Shown here: piece by piece, positions 1 to 7,153 of the stretch
Numbering within the stretch: the stretch's first letter is position 1
Layout: the number at the start of each line of letters is the position of its first letter
Origin: Spirochaetales bacterium
GTDB taxonomy: Bacteria > Spirochaetota > Spirochaetia > SZUA-6 > DRHE01
DNA: 7,323 bases
Direction of reading: 5' to 3'
Assembly (NCBI GenBank): GCA_011049745.1
Contig: DRHE01000001.1
Span: forward strand, 1-7,323
Made by a program: the position numbers and the translations under genes
Notes under the pieces: model-generated
Databases searched by the model: none
Told to the model about the DNA's origin: nothing
What the model saw: the letters and a program-made list of their open reading frames with translations, nothing else

Positions 1-146
1 TCTTCTCCTTCATTGATCAGCCGGGTAAGCTTTTCACACAGCCTTCTGCTGTTGGTAAAGAGAAGCGTGGAATGATTTTCATTGATAATTTCTTTAAACT
101 TTTTTACCAGGGCGGGCCACCAGGACTTATCCTCCAAAGCTTGCCG
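1..146 (-). pseudogene. lhr: Inverted fragment of the lhr helicase gene (motif IV region)
   Basis: Read on the minus strand from base 146 to base 1, this stretch is open for 48 codons. It begins RQALEDKSWWPALVKKF and ends in LLFTNSRRLCEKLTRLINEG. The LLFTNSRR element is helicase motif IV at the start of the second RecA-like domain of Lhr. The segment has no start or stop of its own and its last codons duplicate those at 149-168 on the plus strand. It is therefore the missing upstream part of the neighbouring lhr gene in reverse orientation, not a separate gene. Known Lhr proteins carry the same order here: a W-W/L-P element, then motif IV, then the HHGSL element found downstream on the plus strand. 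Confidence 0.88.
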
Positions 147-168
147 GGCTGATCAATGAAGGAGAAGA
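1..168. repeat. 22-bp inverted repeat bounding a flipped lhr segment (fold-back junction)
   Basis: Bases 1-22 are the exact reverse complement of bases 147-168. The 124 bases between them, read on the minus strand, are lhr coding sequence that belongs just upstream of base 169 on the plus strand. If the piece is flipped and one copy of the repeat removed, the reading frame is continuous. The alternative, a gene piece inverted between two pre-existing repeats, does not work: with the middle simply flipped back, the left arm puts a TGA in frame ahead of the lhr codons. The best reading is a fold-back chimera at a contig end, made during amplification, library preparation or assembly. A real rearrangement is less likely. 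Confidence 0.9.
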
Positions 169-3100
169 GAGGGAGCTGGCCTACTCTCATCACGGCTCCC
201 TTTCAAAGGAAATCAGGAAGGTGGTTGAGCAGCGTCTGAAAAGGGGTGAGCTGGCAGCAATTGTAGCCACCAGTTCCCTGGAGCTTGGTATTGATATCGG
301 CGCCCTGGACCAGGTGATTCTGGTGCAGACCCCGTTCTCTATATCTTCCGGTGTTCAGAGAATCGGCAGGGCAGGTCATTCCGTGGGCGAGGTCAGCAGG
401 GGTTCCCTCTATCCCACTCACGGAAGAGATTTTCTGGAAGCGGCTATTATGGCGCGCTCTATTGTAGAGCAGGATATTGAAGAGGCTAAACCGGTGACAG
501 CGCCTCTGGATGTGCTGGCTCAGGTAATTATCTCCATGACCGGTGTGGAGGAGTGGGATGTTGATGAGCTTTATAATTTCTTAAAGTGCTGTTATGCCTA
601 TCAGAAACTGCCGCGGAAACATTTTGACCTGGTAATTGAAATGCTTGCCGGCAGATATTCGGAGAGCCGTATCCGTGAGTTAAAAGCAAGGGTCTATCTG
701 GACCGTCTTGATAACCGTATCCAGGCAAAGAGCGGCGCTCTATCCTTGATCTACCACTCCGGCGGCACTATTCCGGACAGGGGATATTTTAACCTGCGCT
801 TGCAGGGATCAAAAGCTAAAATCGGGGAGCTGGATGAGGAGTTTGTCTGGGAAAGGCGCACGGGAGATTCCTTTACCCTGGCGGCCCAGAGCTGGAAGAT
901 AACCAATATAACCCATCAGGATGTGGAGGTGGTTCCGGGCAGGGGGCAGGTTAATTATCTTCCCTTCTGGAAGGCGGAGAAGGAAAACCGGGATTTTCAT
1001 TTTTCCGAGAAGATAACTCTGTTTTTAGAAGAGTGGAACAGCAGGCTGGATAGCCCTGAATTTGACCTGGCATTAAAAGAGATCTATTTAATGGATAGAG
1101 CTGCAATATCTGAACTGAAAAGTTTCCTGCTGCGGCAGAGGGAGAAAACCGGAACGGATCTTCCCCACCGCCATCACCTGTTAATTGAATATGGTGATAT
1201 TGCCCTGGAAAACTCAGGTAATCGCCGGGTGATCGCTCACACCCAATGGGGAGGGCGGGTAAATCATCCCCTGGCTTTGGCTCTCTCAGGGGCATGGGAA
1301 GAAAAGTTTTCCTGCCATTTAGAGGTTGTCGCAGGCAATGACAGTATTATGTTTCTTTTACCCGCTGATTTCGATATCCTGCAGCTCTTTGATCTGGTAA
1401 AACCGGATAACCTGGAAAGACTGCTCAGAAAAAAGTTGGAATCCAGCGGTTTTTTCGGCGCCCATTTTCGGCAGAATGCCGGCAGAGCCCTGCTCCTGCC
1501 GCGTTCAGGTTTTCAGAAGCGCATGCCCCTGTGGCACACGCGTCTCCGTTCCAAAAAACTCTTTGAATCAGTGTTGGGCTATGAGAATTTTCCTATTCTG
1601 CTGGAAACATGGCGTACCTGCCTGCAGGATGAGTTCGACCTGGAGAATTTGAAACAATTGCTGCAGGAACTGCAGAGCGGAAAGATCAAATGTACAGTGG
1701 TTAAAGCCAGTGTCTTTTCCCCTTTTGCAGCCAACCTGGTTTGGCAGCAGCAGGACAAACATATATACGAGGGTGACAGCGCTTTTACCGGTAGTATTTC
1801 ACGGCTGAGCGATGATCTGCTGAAAGAGGTAGCTCTGTCAGCTCACCTGCGGCCGCACCTCGATCCCCGGCTGGTGAAGGAGTTTAAGCAGAAATTGCAG
1901 CGAACAGCTCCGGGCTACTCACCTCCCACGCCAATTGAGCTTCTCGATTGGGTAAAAGAGCGTTTACTGATCCCGGAATCGGAGTGGCAGGAGCTGCTGG
2001 AGGCTGTTGAAAGGGATCATCAGCTCGACCCGAAAGAAATGCTGGAAACTATTTCCAGTAAACTGCTGAAGATTACACTACCCGGAGCCTCGGTGAGCTC
2101 TATTACTGCTGTTGAGCTGTTGCCCAGGGTGCTCTCCGCCTTGCAATTGAATAGTAAAGAGGCAGTTCTTGAGCCATTGCTGCCGGCAACAGCAACTGAT
2201 CTGAATAGTTTTATTTCGCAGTTGAAAATCAGCTGGTATAATGATGAAGAGGCAAAGGAGCAGCTGCGAAGCCTTACAGCGGAATGGCTGCGTTTCTATG
2301 GTCCGCTGCAGGCAACTTATGTTGGTGAAGTATTCGGCTTCGGAGCACCAGTTCTTCAGGATATTACCAATATCCTGGCTGAAAGCAGCATCATTGTAAT
2401 CGATCGTTTTACCTTAAAAAGCCGGACTTTGGAGCTCTGCGACGTAGAGAATCTGGAAACATTACTCCGGTTAACCCGTGTAAAAGCCAGGCCTGATTTC
2501 GAAGCTGTAGAATTCAAAGATCTACCCCTATTCCTGGCCATGATTAACGGGCTCACCTGTAAGGGGGAGAGCCGCTACACTTTAGAGAATATATTGGAGC
2601 TGCTTTTCGGCTATCCTGCTCCGGCCCAGCTCTGGGAAAGAGATATTTTTACTGCCAGGCTTAAAACCTACTACAGTTCGCATCTTGACAACTTGCTGCA
2701 GCAGAGTGAGCTGCAGTGGTTCGGCTGCGGCCGGCAGCGGATCGGCTTCTGCTTTGCTTCAGACATGGATCTTTTTAATGATAATGGAGCTGATAATGAG
2801 CAGTGGATCGATGTAGAATCTCTCTTTGCTCACCGGCGGGGGGGTTTTAGTTTTTGGGATATTCTTGATTCCAGTGGTCAAAGCTCAGAGCAGCTAACTG
2901 CAGTTCTCTGGGAAAAAGTCTGGCAGGGAAAGATCAGCAATGATTCTTTTGCCGTTCTGCGCAGGGGCCTGGAAAATAAATTTAAAATAGAAAATGCACC
3001 CGGCAACAAGGGGCGCATTAGGGGCAGGACAGGCGGCCGGTATAGTTTCAACCGCTGGAAAGCTTCACGGCCATTTTCAGGGAACTGGTACTCTTCAAGG

Positions 3101-3727
3101 CCTGAAGAATATCCTCTCGATGCACTGGAAAGAGAAGAGGTTATCAAGGAGAGGGTGCGTCAGCTCTTCAGGCGCTACGGTATTATTTTCAAGCAGATAC
3201 TGGAAAATGAGCTGCCCTTTTTAAGGTGGTCAAAGGTCTTTCGCGCTCTGCGTATTATGGAGTTATCCGGAGAGATTCTGAGCGGCCATTTTTTCAAAGG
3301 GCTGCCCGGACTCCAGTTTATGACCCATCCGGCTTTTAACCGCTTAAAAGATGATCTTCCCCGGGATGCCATATACTGGCTGAGTGCAGTTGATCCGGCT
3401 TCAACCTGCGGGTTAAAGCTTGACAACCTGCCCGGTAACCTGCCTTCAAGGCTGCCGTCAACTCATCTTGTCTATCACGGTAATAACCTGGTAGTGGTCT
3501 CCAGACGCGGGGGAAGGATCTTGAGGATCTTTGTCTCTCCGGAAAGTCCTCATCTTACTGAATATCTTCAATTTTTCAAAACACTTATTACCAGAGATTA
3601 TAAACCGCAAAAATATATCCGGGTTGAGAGTATTAATGATCTGGAGGTAAATTTTTCTCCATATAGTGATGAACTCTGCCGCTTCGGCTTTGTCAAGGAT
3701 TACAAAACCCTCACCCTCTATAGTTAG
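147..3727 (+). CDS. lhr: Long-form Lhr superfamily 2 DNA helicase, 5'-truncated
   Basis: Lhr is an ATP-driven 3'-to-5' DNA translocase/helicase of superfamily 2 linked to DNA repair. The real gene starts outside the window; the ATG at 221 is an internal methionine, and coding sequence continues upstream of it through the HHGSL element. Numbering from Met-221, motif V is ATSSLELGIDIG (16-27) and motif VI QRIGRAGH (46-53). These are followed by the winged-helix and beta-barrel part of the Lhr core, with GTIPDRGYF and GELDEEFVWERRTGDSFTL near 190-225. Further family elements are HTQWGGRVNHP (about 340), RALLLPRSG (about 418) and FPILLETWRTCLQDEFD (about 457). The long C-terminal region (about 500-1168) matches the Lhr-CTD, which contains an AlkZ/YcaQ-like fold; the E. 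coli homologue has reported uracil-DNA glycosylase activity. The ATPase motifs I-III are not in the window. The gene stops 40 bases from the stop of the convergent gene. Family assignment is secure; glycosylase activity here is only inferred. Confidence 0.95.
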
Positions 3728-3767
3728 AGTAAAGAAGATTGCGGCCGGCTCTTTTCAGGCTGCTCTG

Positions 3768-5117
3768 TTATTCCGCTTTTTTGGCTTCGCTTATTTGCGG
3801 GTCGGCCAGGGTGCCGGAGAGCTCGAGCACGATAGTACCGTCCGGAGCTTGGGGAGCAAAAATCTCTCTTATATCTTGTGCAATGCCGGTTATGGTAATC
3901 CTACCCTTTTTGATCTCTGATTCCGGGAGGTTCTGCTCATTCAAATCGATTTCCACTTCCAGTTGAAAATTTACCAGGGGTGAAGAGAGTTTGGTTTGGG
4001 TAATGGTGAGTTTTTTCTGTTTAAGTGCGATGTTGAGAGAAAGATCATCTATAACAATAAGCCTGTTCTGCCAATCTGCGGGAATGGGAAGTTGTGCAAG
4101 CAGATCAGGCAGGAGCATGGCCGCGGAATCATGTTTTAAGGTATTAAAGGCCAGCTTTAGCTGCTGGTTGCTCTTTAATAAACGGCTGAAATTGCCGCTG
4201 CTGATTTCAGAGACCAACTGTCGGTCGAGATTACCCTTGAAACTGAAGGAGCCGCGAGCCAATGACAGGGCGTGGGCCGATTGCGGGGTCTTTAAGTTTA
4301 CTTCTTTTAAAGTGAGCCGCAGGGCATGGAGTTTCTCCAGTTTCCTTTTAAAGAGCAGGGGCAGCAGGTCAAGATGAGAGACTCCTACGGAGATATTTTT
4401 ATAATAGAGACGGGTGCCCGGCATATCAACTGTATAGAATTCCACATCTGAGAAGGTTACACTGGCCATTAGCGGATTCACTGTGAATCCTGAGTAAGAT
4501 AACTCGAAGGGAAGATAATCCCTGGACAGCTCGGTTTCAATTCTTGTCTGCAATTCACGTCCAACTATGCCGCTTAAATACCAGTTTGCCACCAGAATAG
4601 AGGCGGTAAGCAGGATCAGCACCAGAAGTGTTATTATCAGCCCCGTTTTTGACCCTTTGCCCGCCCTTTTTAAGCTTCCTCCGGTACCGACTTCATAATT
4701 CTCTTTAAGGCAGAGGGTAATAACCTCTTTCTGCCATTCCAGTTCATTTTTCCGACTTTTTATAGTGATTATCTCGTTCTCTATCTCTTTCTTTTTCTGC
4801 TGATAACCGCGGATTTCATTAAGCTTCTGTTTAATAAAGTTGTCTACGGATGCAATGTGTGATTGTCGGTTATGGATTTTTTGATCGACCTGCTCAATAG
4901 CATTGTGAATATTGCGAAAATCATCTTTACCCTTCTTAATCAGCAGCGAGCCTCTTTGGTGCAGTTTGAGAATATCTTTTTCAATAATATTTTTTTTCCG
5001 GTTATAATCCTGCGTGCCTGAAGATTTCTTTTCTTTTTTGAGCCGGGAGAGTTCAATCTTTTTGTCAATCAGCTCTTTTTTTATCTTGGGCAGATGTACA
5101 ATATCTTTGGAGAACAT
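3768..5117 (-). CDS. Membrane-anchored coiled-coil protein with AsmA-like extracytoplasmic domain
   Basis: This 449-residue protein has three parts. Residues 8-135 are Lys/Glu/Ile-rich and predicted to form a long coiled coil, with no signal peptide. Residues about 159-181 are a single hydrophobic span preceded by a basic KRAGKGSK stretch, which puts the N-terminus in the cytoplasm. Residues 185-449 form a beta-rich outer domain with AsmA/TamB-type features: GFTVNPLMASVTFSDVEF (210-227), a lysine-rich LLPLLFKRKLEKLHALRL element (251-268) and a terminal LELSGTLADPQIS (431-443). AsmA-like proteins of diderm bacteria are implicated in moving lipids between membranes and in envelope homeostasis. 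A long cytoplasmic coiled coil in front of such a domain is not an arrangement I recognise. The start is set by AAGGAGG five bases upstream of the ATG. The gene lies 79 bases downstream of another membrane-protein gene on the same strand and may be cotranscribed with it. The AsmA link rests on short motifs and is moderate; exact function is unknown. Confidence 0.85.
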   Translation of the reverse strand: MFSKDIVHLPKIKKELIDKKIELSRLKKEKKSSGTQDYNRKKNIIEKDILKLHQRGSLLIKKGKDDFRNIHNAIEQVDQKIHNRQSHIASVDNFIKQKLNEIRGYQQKKKEIENEIITIKSRKNELEWQKEVITLCLKENYEVGTGGSLKRAGKGSKTGLIITLLVLILLTASILVANWYLSGIVGRELQTRIETELSRDYLPFELSYSGFTVNPLMASVTFSDVEFYTVDMPGTRLYYKNISVGVSHLDLLPLLFKRKLEKLHALRLTLKEVNLKTPQSAHALSLARGSFSFKGNLDRQLVSEISSGNFSRLLKSNQQLKLAFNTLKHDSAAMLLPDLLAQLPIPADWQNRLIVIDDLSLNIALKQKKLTITQTKLSSPLVNFQLEVEIDLNEQNLPESEIKKGRITITGIAQDIREIFAPQAPDGTIVLELSGTLADPQISEAKKAE

Positions 5118-5122
5118 CTATT

Positions 5123-5129
5123 CCTCCTT
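5123..5129 (-). promoter_or_regulatory. Strong Shine-Dalgarno of the AsmA-like gene
   Basis: On the minus strand the sequence AAGGAGG lies five bases (AATAG) before the ATG at 5117. It is a full consensus site and fixes the start of this gene. The upstream membrane-protein gene, by contrast, has almost no ribosome binding site. Confidence 0.85.
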
Positions 5130-5143
5130 AGCGTGAAGCTGCT

Positions 5144-5149
5144 ATTATA
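5144..5149 (-). promoter_or_regulatory. Possible -10 element of the AsmA-like gene
   Basis: A perfect TATAAT on the minus strand lies in the 79-base gap between the two membrane-protein genes. It would start a transcript about 20 bases before the ATG. The hexamer at the right distance upstream is TGATAG, which does not resemble TTGACA, and there is no extended -10. The region is AT-rich, so chance occurrence is possible. If real, the AsmA-like gene has its own promoter as well as any read-through from the upstream gene. Confidence 0.3.
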
Positions 5150-5196
5150 TTTAAAATCGGTGTTAACTATCATTATTATTAGCGGCAGATGGCTCT

Positions 5197-5826
5197 TCAC
5201 TCATGGCCCTGCTCCAATTCCTCTATTCTCCGGCGAAGCAAATTAAGCTCTTCAACAATCCTGCGGCGCTGACGGGCCTGAATCAGGGCGCGAATGAAGG
5301 CAATAGGCAGGTAGGAAAGCAGGGCAATGAGAATTTTGTTCAGCATGGAAATCAGGTCCCGGTCATGGGCTTCCGGGTCGAGGCCCAACCAGGCAAAGCG
5401 GAAAAAATCCAGCCGTTGTCCCTGTGCAGCCAGGTTGGTTAAAGGAATAAGCAGGGGTGGGAAATATTTAATTACATGTAGAGCTGTTACCAATAGTATA
5501 GCGAAGATATTATAGAAAATCAAAATGCGGATATAATTCTTTCTAAAGTTAATGCGCCTGACCCTGCCGATGATCAGTAGTGCAGCCCAGCAGAGCAGGG
5601 TAAGAGAGTCGATAATAATCAACCCGATAAGATCCAGCCTGATAAAGAGCGCTTTTTCCCAGCCGGCAAGAACGATCAGTAAAAAGTAGCTGCTGGGAGC
5701 GATTATAAGAAAAAAACGCCAGCCCGAATCTTCAGCTAAACCGGCTTTATGGTGCCAGTTAAGATATATCTGTACAGACCAGATCACAGCCAGCAGCGCC
5801 GTTGCCAGATAGATAATAGTATCCAT
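5197..5826 (-). CDS. Uncharacterised multi-pass membrane protein with C-terminal coiled coil
   Basis: I do not recognise this 209-residue protein. It has about five hydrophobic spans, at residues 3-22, 37-57, 62-86, 99-119 and 160-182. A proline-containing hydrophobic stretch (121-135) could be a re-entrant loop. Basic clusters at RVRRINFRK (88-96) and RQRRR (185-189) suggest both of those sides face the cytoplasm. The C-terminal tail (185-206, ending LRRRIEELEQGHE) is a charged heptad-like helix, probably a short cytoplasmic coiled coil. The ATG at 5826 is the only in-frame ATG near the N-terminus, and a TAA two codons upstream rules out a longer start. Its ribosome binding site is poor: AAGG lies only one base from the ATG. 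The gene is divergent from tRNA-Val, and the AsmA-like gene follows on the same strand. Even membrane segments, normal composition and the orderly start and stop support a real gene. Confidence 0.82.
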   Translation of the reverse strand: MDTIIYLATALLAVIWSVQIYLNWHHKAGLAEDSGWRFFLIIAPSSYFLLIVLAGWEKALFIRLDLIGLIIIDSLTLLCWAALLIIGRVRRINFRKNYIRILIFYNIFAILLVTALHVIKYFPPLLIPLTNLAAQGQRLDFFRFAWLGLDPEAHDRDLISMLNKILIALLSYLPIAFIRALIQARQRRRIVEELNLLRRRIEELEQGHE

Positions 5827-5843
5827 GCCTTAGTTTAAAGCAA

Positions 5844-5872
5844 TTGACAAGATGGTGAAAGGCGTGTAAAGT
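5844..5872 (+). promoter_or_regulatory. Sigma70-type promoter of tRNA-Val
   Basis: A perfect -35 TTGACA at 5844-5849 is followed by a 17-base spacer and a TAAAGT -10 at 5867-5872 (four of six matches to TATAAT). Transcription would start near 5879, about 16 bases before the mature tRNA. On the opposite strand the same bases contain TTTACA, a 17-base spacer and a weak TCAATT. The divergent membrane-protein gene could therefore use an overlapping face-to-face promoter, but that part is speculative. Confidence 0.7.
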
Positions 5873-5894
5873 TTTTCCGGCCTGATCTTTAAGG

Positions 5895-5966
5895 GGGCGA
5901 TTAACTCAGTGGGAGAGTGCTACCTTCACACGGTAGAAGTCACTGGTTCAAATCCAGTATCGCCCA
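5895..5966 (+). tRNA. tRNA-Val (anticodon CAC)
   Basis: All cloverleaf parts are present. The acceptor stem GGGCGAT pairs with ATCGCCC (5895-5901 with 5959-5965). The D stem is ACTC/GAGT, with G18-G19 in the short loop. The anticodon stem CTACC/GGTAG encloses the loop TTCACAC, giving anticodon CAC at 5927-5929, which reads valine GTG codons. The variable loop is five bases. The T stem is ACTGG/CCAGT with the loop TTCAAAT. The discriminator base is A, as usual for tRNA-Val. CCA is not encoded (TAT follows), so the 3' end must be added by the CCA-adding enzyme. It is a single gene with its own promoter and no neighbouring tRNAs here. Confidence 0.96.
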
Positions 5967-6226
5967 TATAATTATTGTAATAGTAAGTAATTAAAAATAG
6001 ACTATTTTTTAGTATTGCAAGTGTAAGCAAAAGTTTAAGCAGTTTTTTGCTTCCCTTAAGACCCTGTTTTGTCAGTTTGGATGAAAATTTCCATTGTAAA
6101 TCAGACCCTTTATAGTTTTTTTCCTATTGCAGGGTGATTGCTCTAATTTTCTAGATTTCCCGTTCATCCTGTGATATGAGTCTTACTGTTAATCAATCGC
6201 GAAACATCCCTGTCCCGCGTAATCCG
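5967..6226. other. AT-rich spacer between tRNA-Val and the SnoaL-like gene; no gene seen
   Basis: I find no convincing coding region in these 260 bases. Two weak hairpins are visible. One is AAAAATA-GAC-TATTTTT at 5993-6009, 27 bases beyond the tRNA, which might help end its transcript but has no GC in the stem. The other is AAGCAAAA / TTTTGCTT at 6025-6032 and 6045-6052 with a 12-base loop. Neither has the GC-rich stem plus T-run of a typical intrinsic terminator. The composition is more AT-rich than the flanking genes. Confidence 0.5.
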
Positions 6227-6664
6227 CTATCGCAGACCTTTCTCCGTTCGATTGATTATCATACTGACTGCCTTTTTGGCAATTGGTCCCGTTGCCACCT
6301 GTTTGGCGATTAGAAGTCTGTCGTTTATGGTCCAGTGGTTTTTACATTTTTCCCCATCGAACTCATAAGTGCAGACGGCCGGTACCTTGAAAGCAATTCC
6401 TTCAAAAGAACCGGTCAGTATGTGTTGGTACAAGGCTTTGTTCCCCTGTACTAGAATTCCCACCCCATCGTCGGTAAACTTCATGTTCGAAACAGCCTGG
6501 ATCAGCCAGGTTGCATATTTTTTTATCTCGTCTTTACCTTTAAATGTACCCGGGGCAGTATACCATGTGGCATCCTCCGTGAAAAAAGAAAGCGCTCCAT
6601 CCAAATCTCCTTTCTCGAGAGCGCCTACGAAATTCCGGATAATACTTTCAGTCCTTCCGGCCAT
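6227..6664 (-). CDS. SnoaL/NTF2-like fold protein
   Basis: This 145-residue protein matches the SnoaL-like branch of the NTF2 fold, a small cone-shaped alpha+beta barrel used by polyketide cyclases, isomerases and many proteins of unknown role. The pattern is an N-terminal helix (RTESIIRNFVGALEKGDLDGALSFF, residues 4-28), then the typical TEDATWYTAPGTFKGKDEIKKY (29-50) and alternating strands containing GNKALYQHILTGSFEG (74-89) and VPAVCTYEFDGEKCKNHW (94-111). Length is normal for the family. No signal peptide or membrane span is seen, so it is probably cytoplasmic. Substrate and reaction cannot be told from the fold. It has a good ribosome binding site and promoter of its own and is probably a single-gene unit. 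The 16 or so residues after about 129 are basic and may be a flexible tail. Confidence 0.9.
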   Translation of the reverse strand: MAGRTESIIRNFVGALEKGDLDGALSFFTEDATWYTAPGTFKGKDEIKKYATWLIQAVSNMKFTDDGVGILVQGNKALYQHILTGSFEGIAFKVPAVCTYEFDGEKCKNHWTINDRLLIAKQVATGPIAKKAVSMIINRTEKGLR

Positions 6665-6669
6665 TGTTT

Positions 6670-6676
6670 CCGCCTT
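6670..6676 (-). promoter_or_regulatory. Shine-Dalgarno of the SnoaL-like gene
   Basis: AAGGCGG on the minus strand, one mismatch from AAGGAGG, lies five bases before the ATG at 6664. It supports that start codon. Confidence 0.75.
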
Positions 6677-6706
6677 TCTGTCTATGCAATTTTAAGATAT
6701 GAATGT

Positions 6707-6735
6707 ATTATAGCCGATGGGAGAAAAAAGGTAAA
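6707..6735 (-). promoter_or_regulatory. Sigma70-type promoter of the SnoaL-like gene
   Basis: On the minus strand a perfect TATAAT (6707-6712) follows a TTTACC -35 (6730-6735, four of six matches to TTGACA) with the optimal 17-base spacer. The predicted start near 6700 gives a leader of about 36 bases that contains the ribosome binding site. Spacing and position both fit a genuine promoter. Confidence 0.65.
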
Positions 6736-6803
6736 GGATTTTTATTTTTCACTTCATATTCCGAACCAGATCGGTGTTTCCTTTCAAATGGATGCCCTAC
6801 AGC

Positions 6804-6845
6804 GCTCAGATAAATTGACCCACTTATGCTTAGATAAACTGAGCC
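6804..6845 (-). repeat. Tandem end-type repeats, possible IS21-family terminus remnant
   Basis: Two 18-base units, GCTCAGATAAATTGACCC at 6804-6821 and GCTTAGATAAACTGAGCC at 6828-6845, match at 15 of 18 positions with a period of 24. Read on the minus strand they give GGCTCAGTTTATC and GTGGGTCAATTTATC. From memory, multiple short repeats of the GTGGGTCAATTT / GGCTCAGTTT kind occur at the ends of some IS21-family elements, where the transposase binds. No IstA or IstB coding sequence is present here, so this would be an isolated end. The repeat is directly visible; the IS21 link is tentative. Confidence 0.4.
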
Positions 6846-7017
6846 GTTGGCCAACAGCACAACCAACAAGTTGATACTTTTTTCTTTTCCAAGTAGTGAC
6901 TGACTTGAGAAGAATGATATTTGTTTGCAACTGACCTTGAAAGTAAGACAGTCAACGAAGTACTGCATTTGGTTGAAGGACTTTGTTAATTTAAAGGCTT
7001 AATGGCTCAAAATCGGA

Positions 7018-7098
7018 TTAAGTAAACTCAAAGATGCGATTTCTAAAATAATCTCGACAGTTTTCTACAACTTCTGTAATTAATTCCTGTCCAAATGG
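7018..7098 (-). pseudogene. Possible N-terminal remnant of an IS4-type transposase
   Basis: On the minus strand a 26-residue open stretch contains PFGQELITEVVENCRDYFRN followed by RIFEFT, flanked by in-frame stops on both sides. The pattern ELI-x-x-VV-x-x-CR-x-x-FRNRIF resembles the N-terminal domain of some IS4-family DDE transposases, in which RNRIF is followed by T-P-L-V-T. Here the frame ends at that point, and no catalytic DDE region is found downstream. There is no start codon or ribosome binding site. If correct, this is a short relic of a decayed element. The match is from memory and short, so chance similarity remains possible. Confidence 0.35.
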
Positions 7099-7153
7099 TT
7101 AACCTTCCATCACTTGCAGTCTAAAATATCATAGGTGACGCCTGTTCATGATC

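Larger units (their letters stand above)
6736..7153. other. AT-rich non-coding stretch with probable insertion-sequence debris
   Basis: No intact gene is supported between the SnoaL-like promoter and the end of the transporter gene. The one longer open frame here (minus strand, 6708-6968) runs across the SnoaL-like promoter, has no ribosome binding site worth naming and gives a protein of unconvincing composition. Within the stretch are a pair of repeats resembling the end of an IS21-type element (6804-6845) and a short piece resembling the start of an IS4-type transposase (7018-7098). The stretch looks like an old insertion site that has decayed. Confidence 0.5.

Noticed and set aside
1..168. 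Phase-variable invertible switch in lhr
   Set aside because: With the middle in the other orientation the left arm would introduce an in-frame TGA, and no recombinase gene or site is seen; a fold-back artefact explains the data better.
3728..3767. Bidirectional terminator between lhr and the AsmA-like gene
   Set aside because: A possible AAAGA/TCTTT pairing around CGGCCG is too weak, and neither strand has a proper T-run after it.
3666..3966. Plus-strand open frames across the lhr end and the AsmA-like 3' end
   Set aside because: They are shadows of the two well-supported convergent genes and have no start signals of their own.
3991..4377. Plus-strand 128-residue open frame opposite the AsmA-like gene
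   Set aside because: It lies wholly within the AsmA-like gene on the other strand and has a serine/arginine-rich composition typical of antisense frames.
6708..6968. Minus-strand 86-residue open frame starting at 6968
   Set aside because: It overlaps the promoter of the SnoaL-like gene, contains the insertion-type repeats as coding sequence, lacks a credible ribosome binding site, and its product resembles no family.
7118..7153. Terminator after the transporter stop codon
   Set aside because: Only a five-base ATCAT/ATGAT stem with a long loop is present, with an ATTTTA tail; this is not enough to call.
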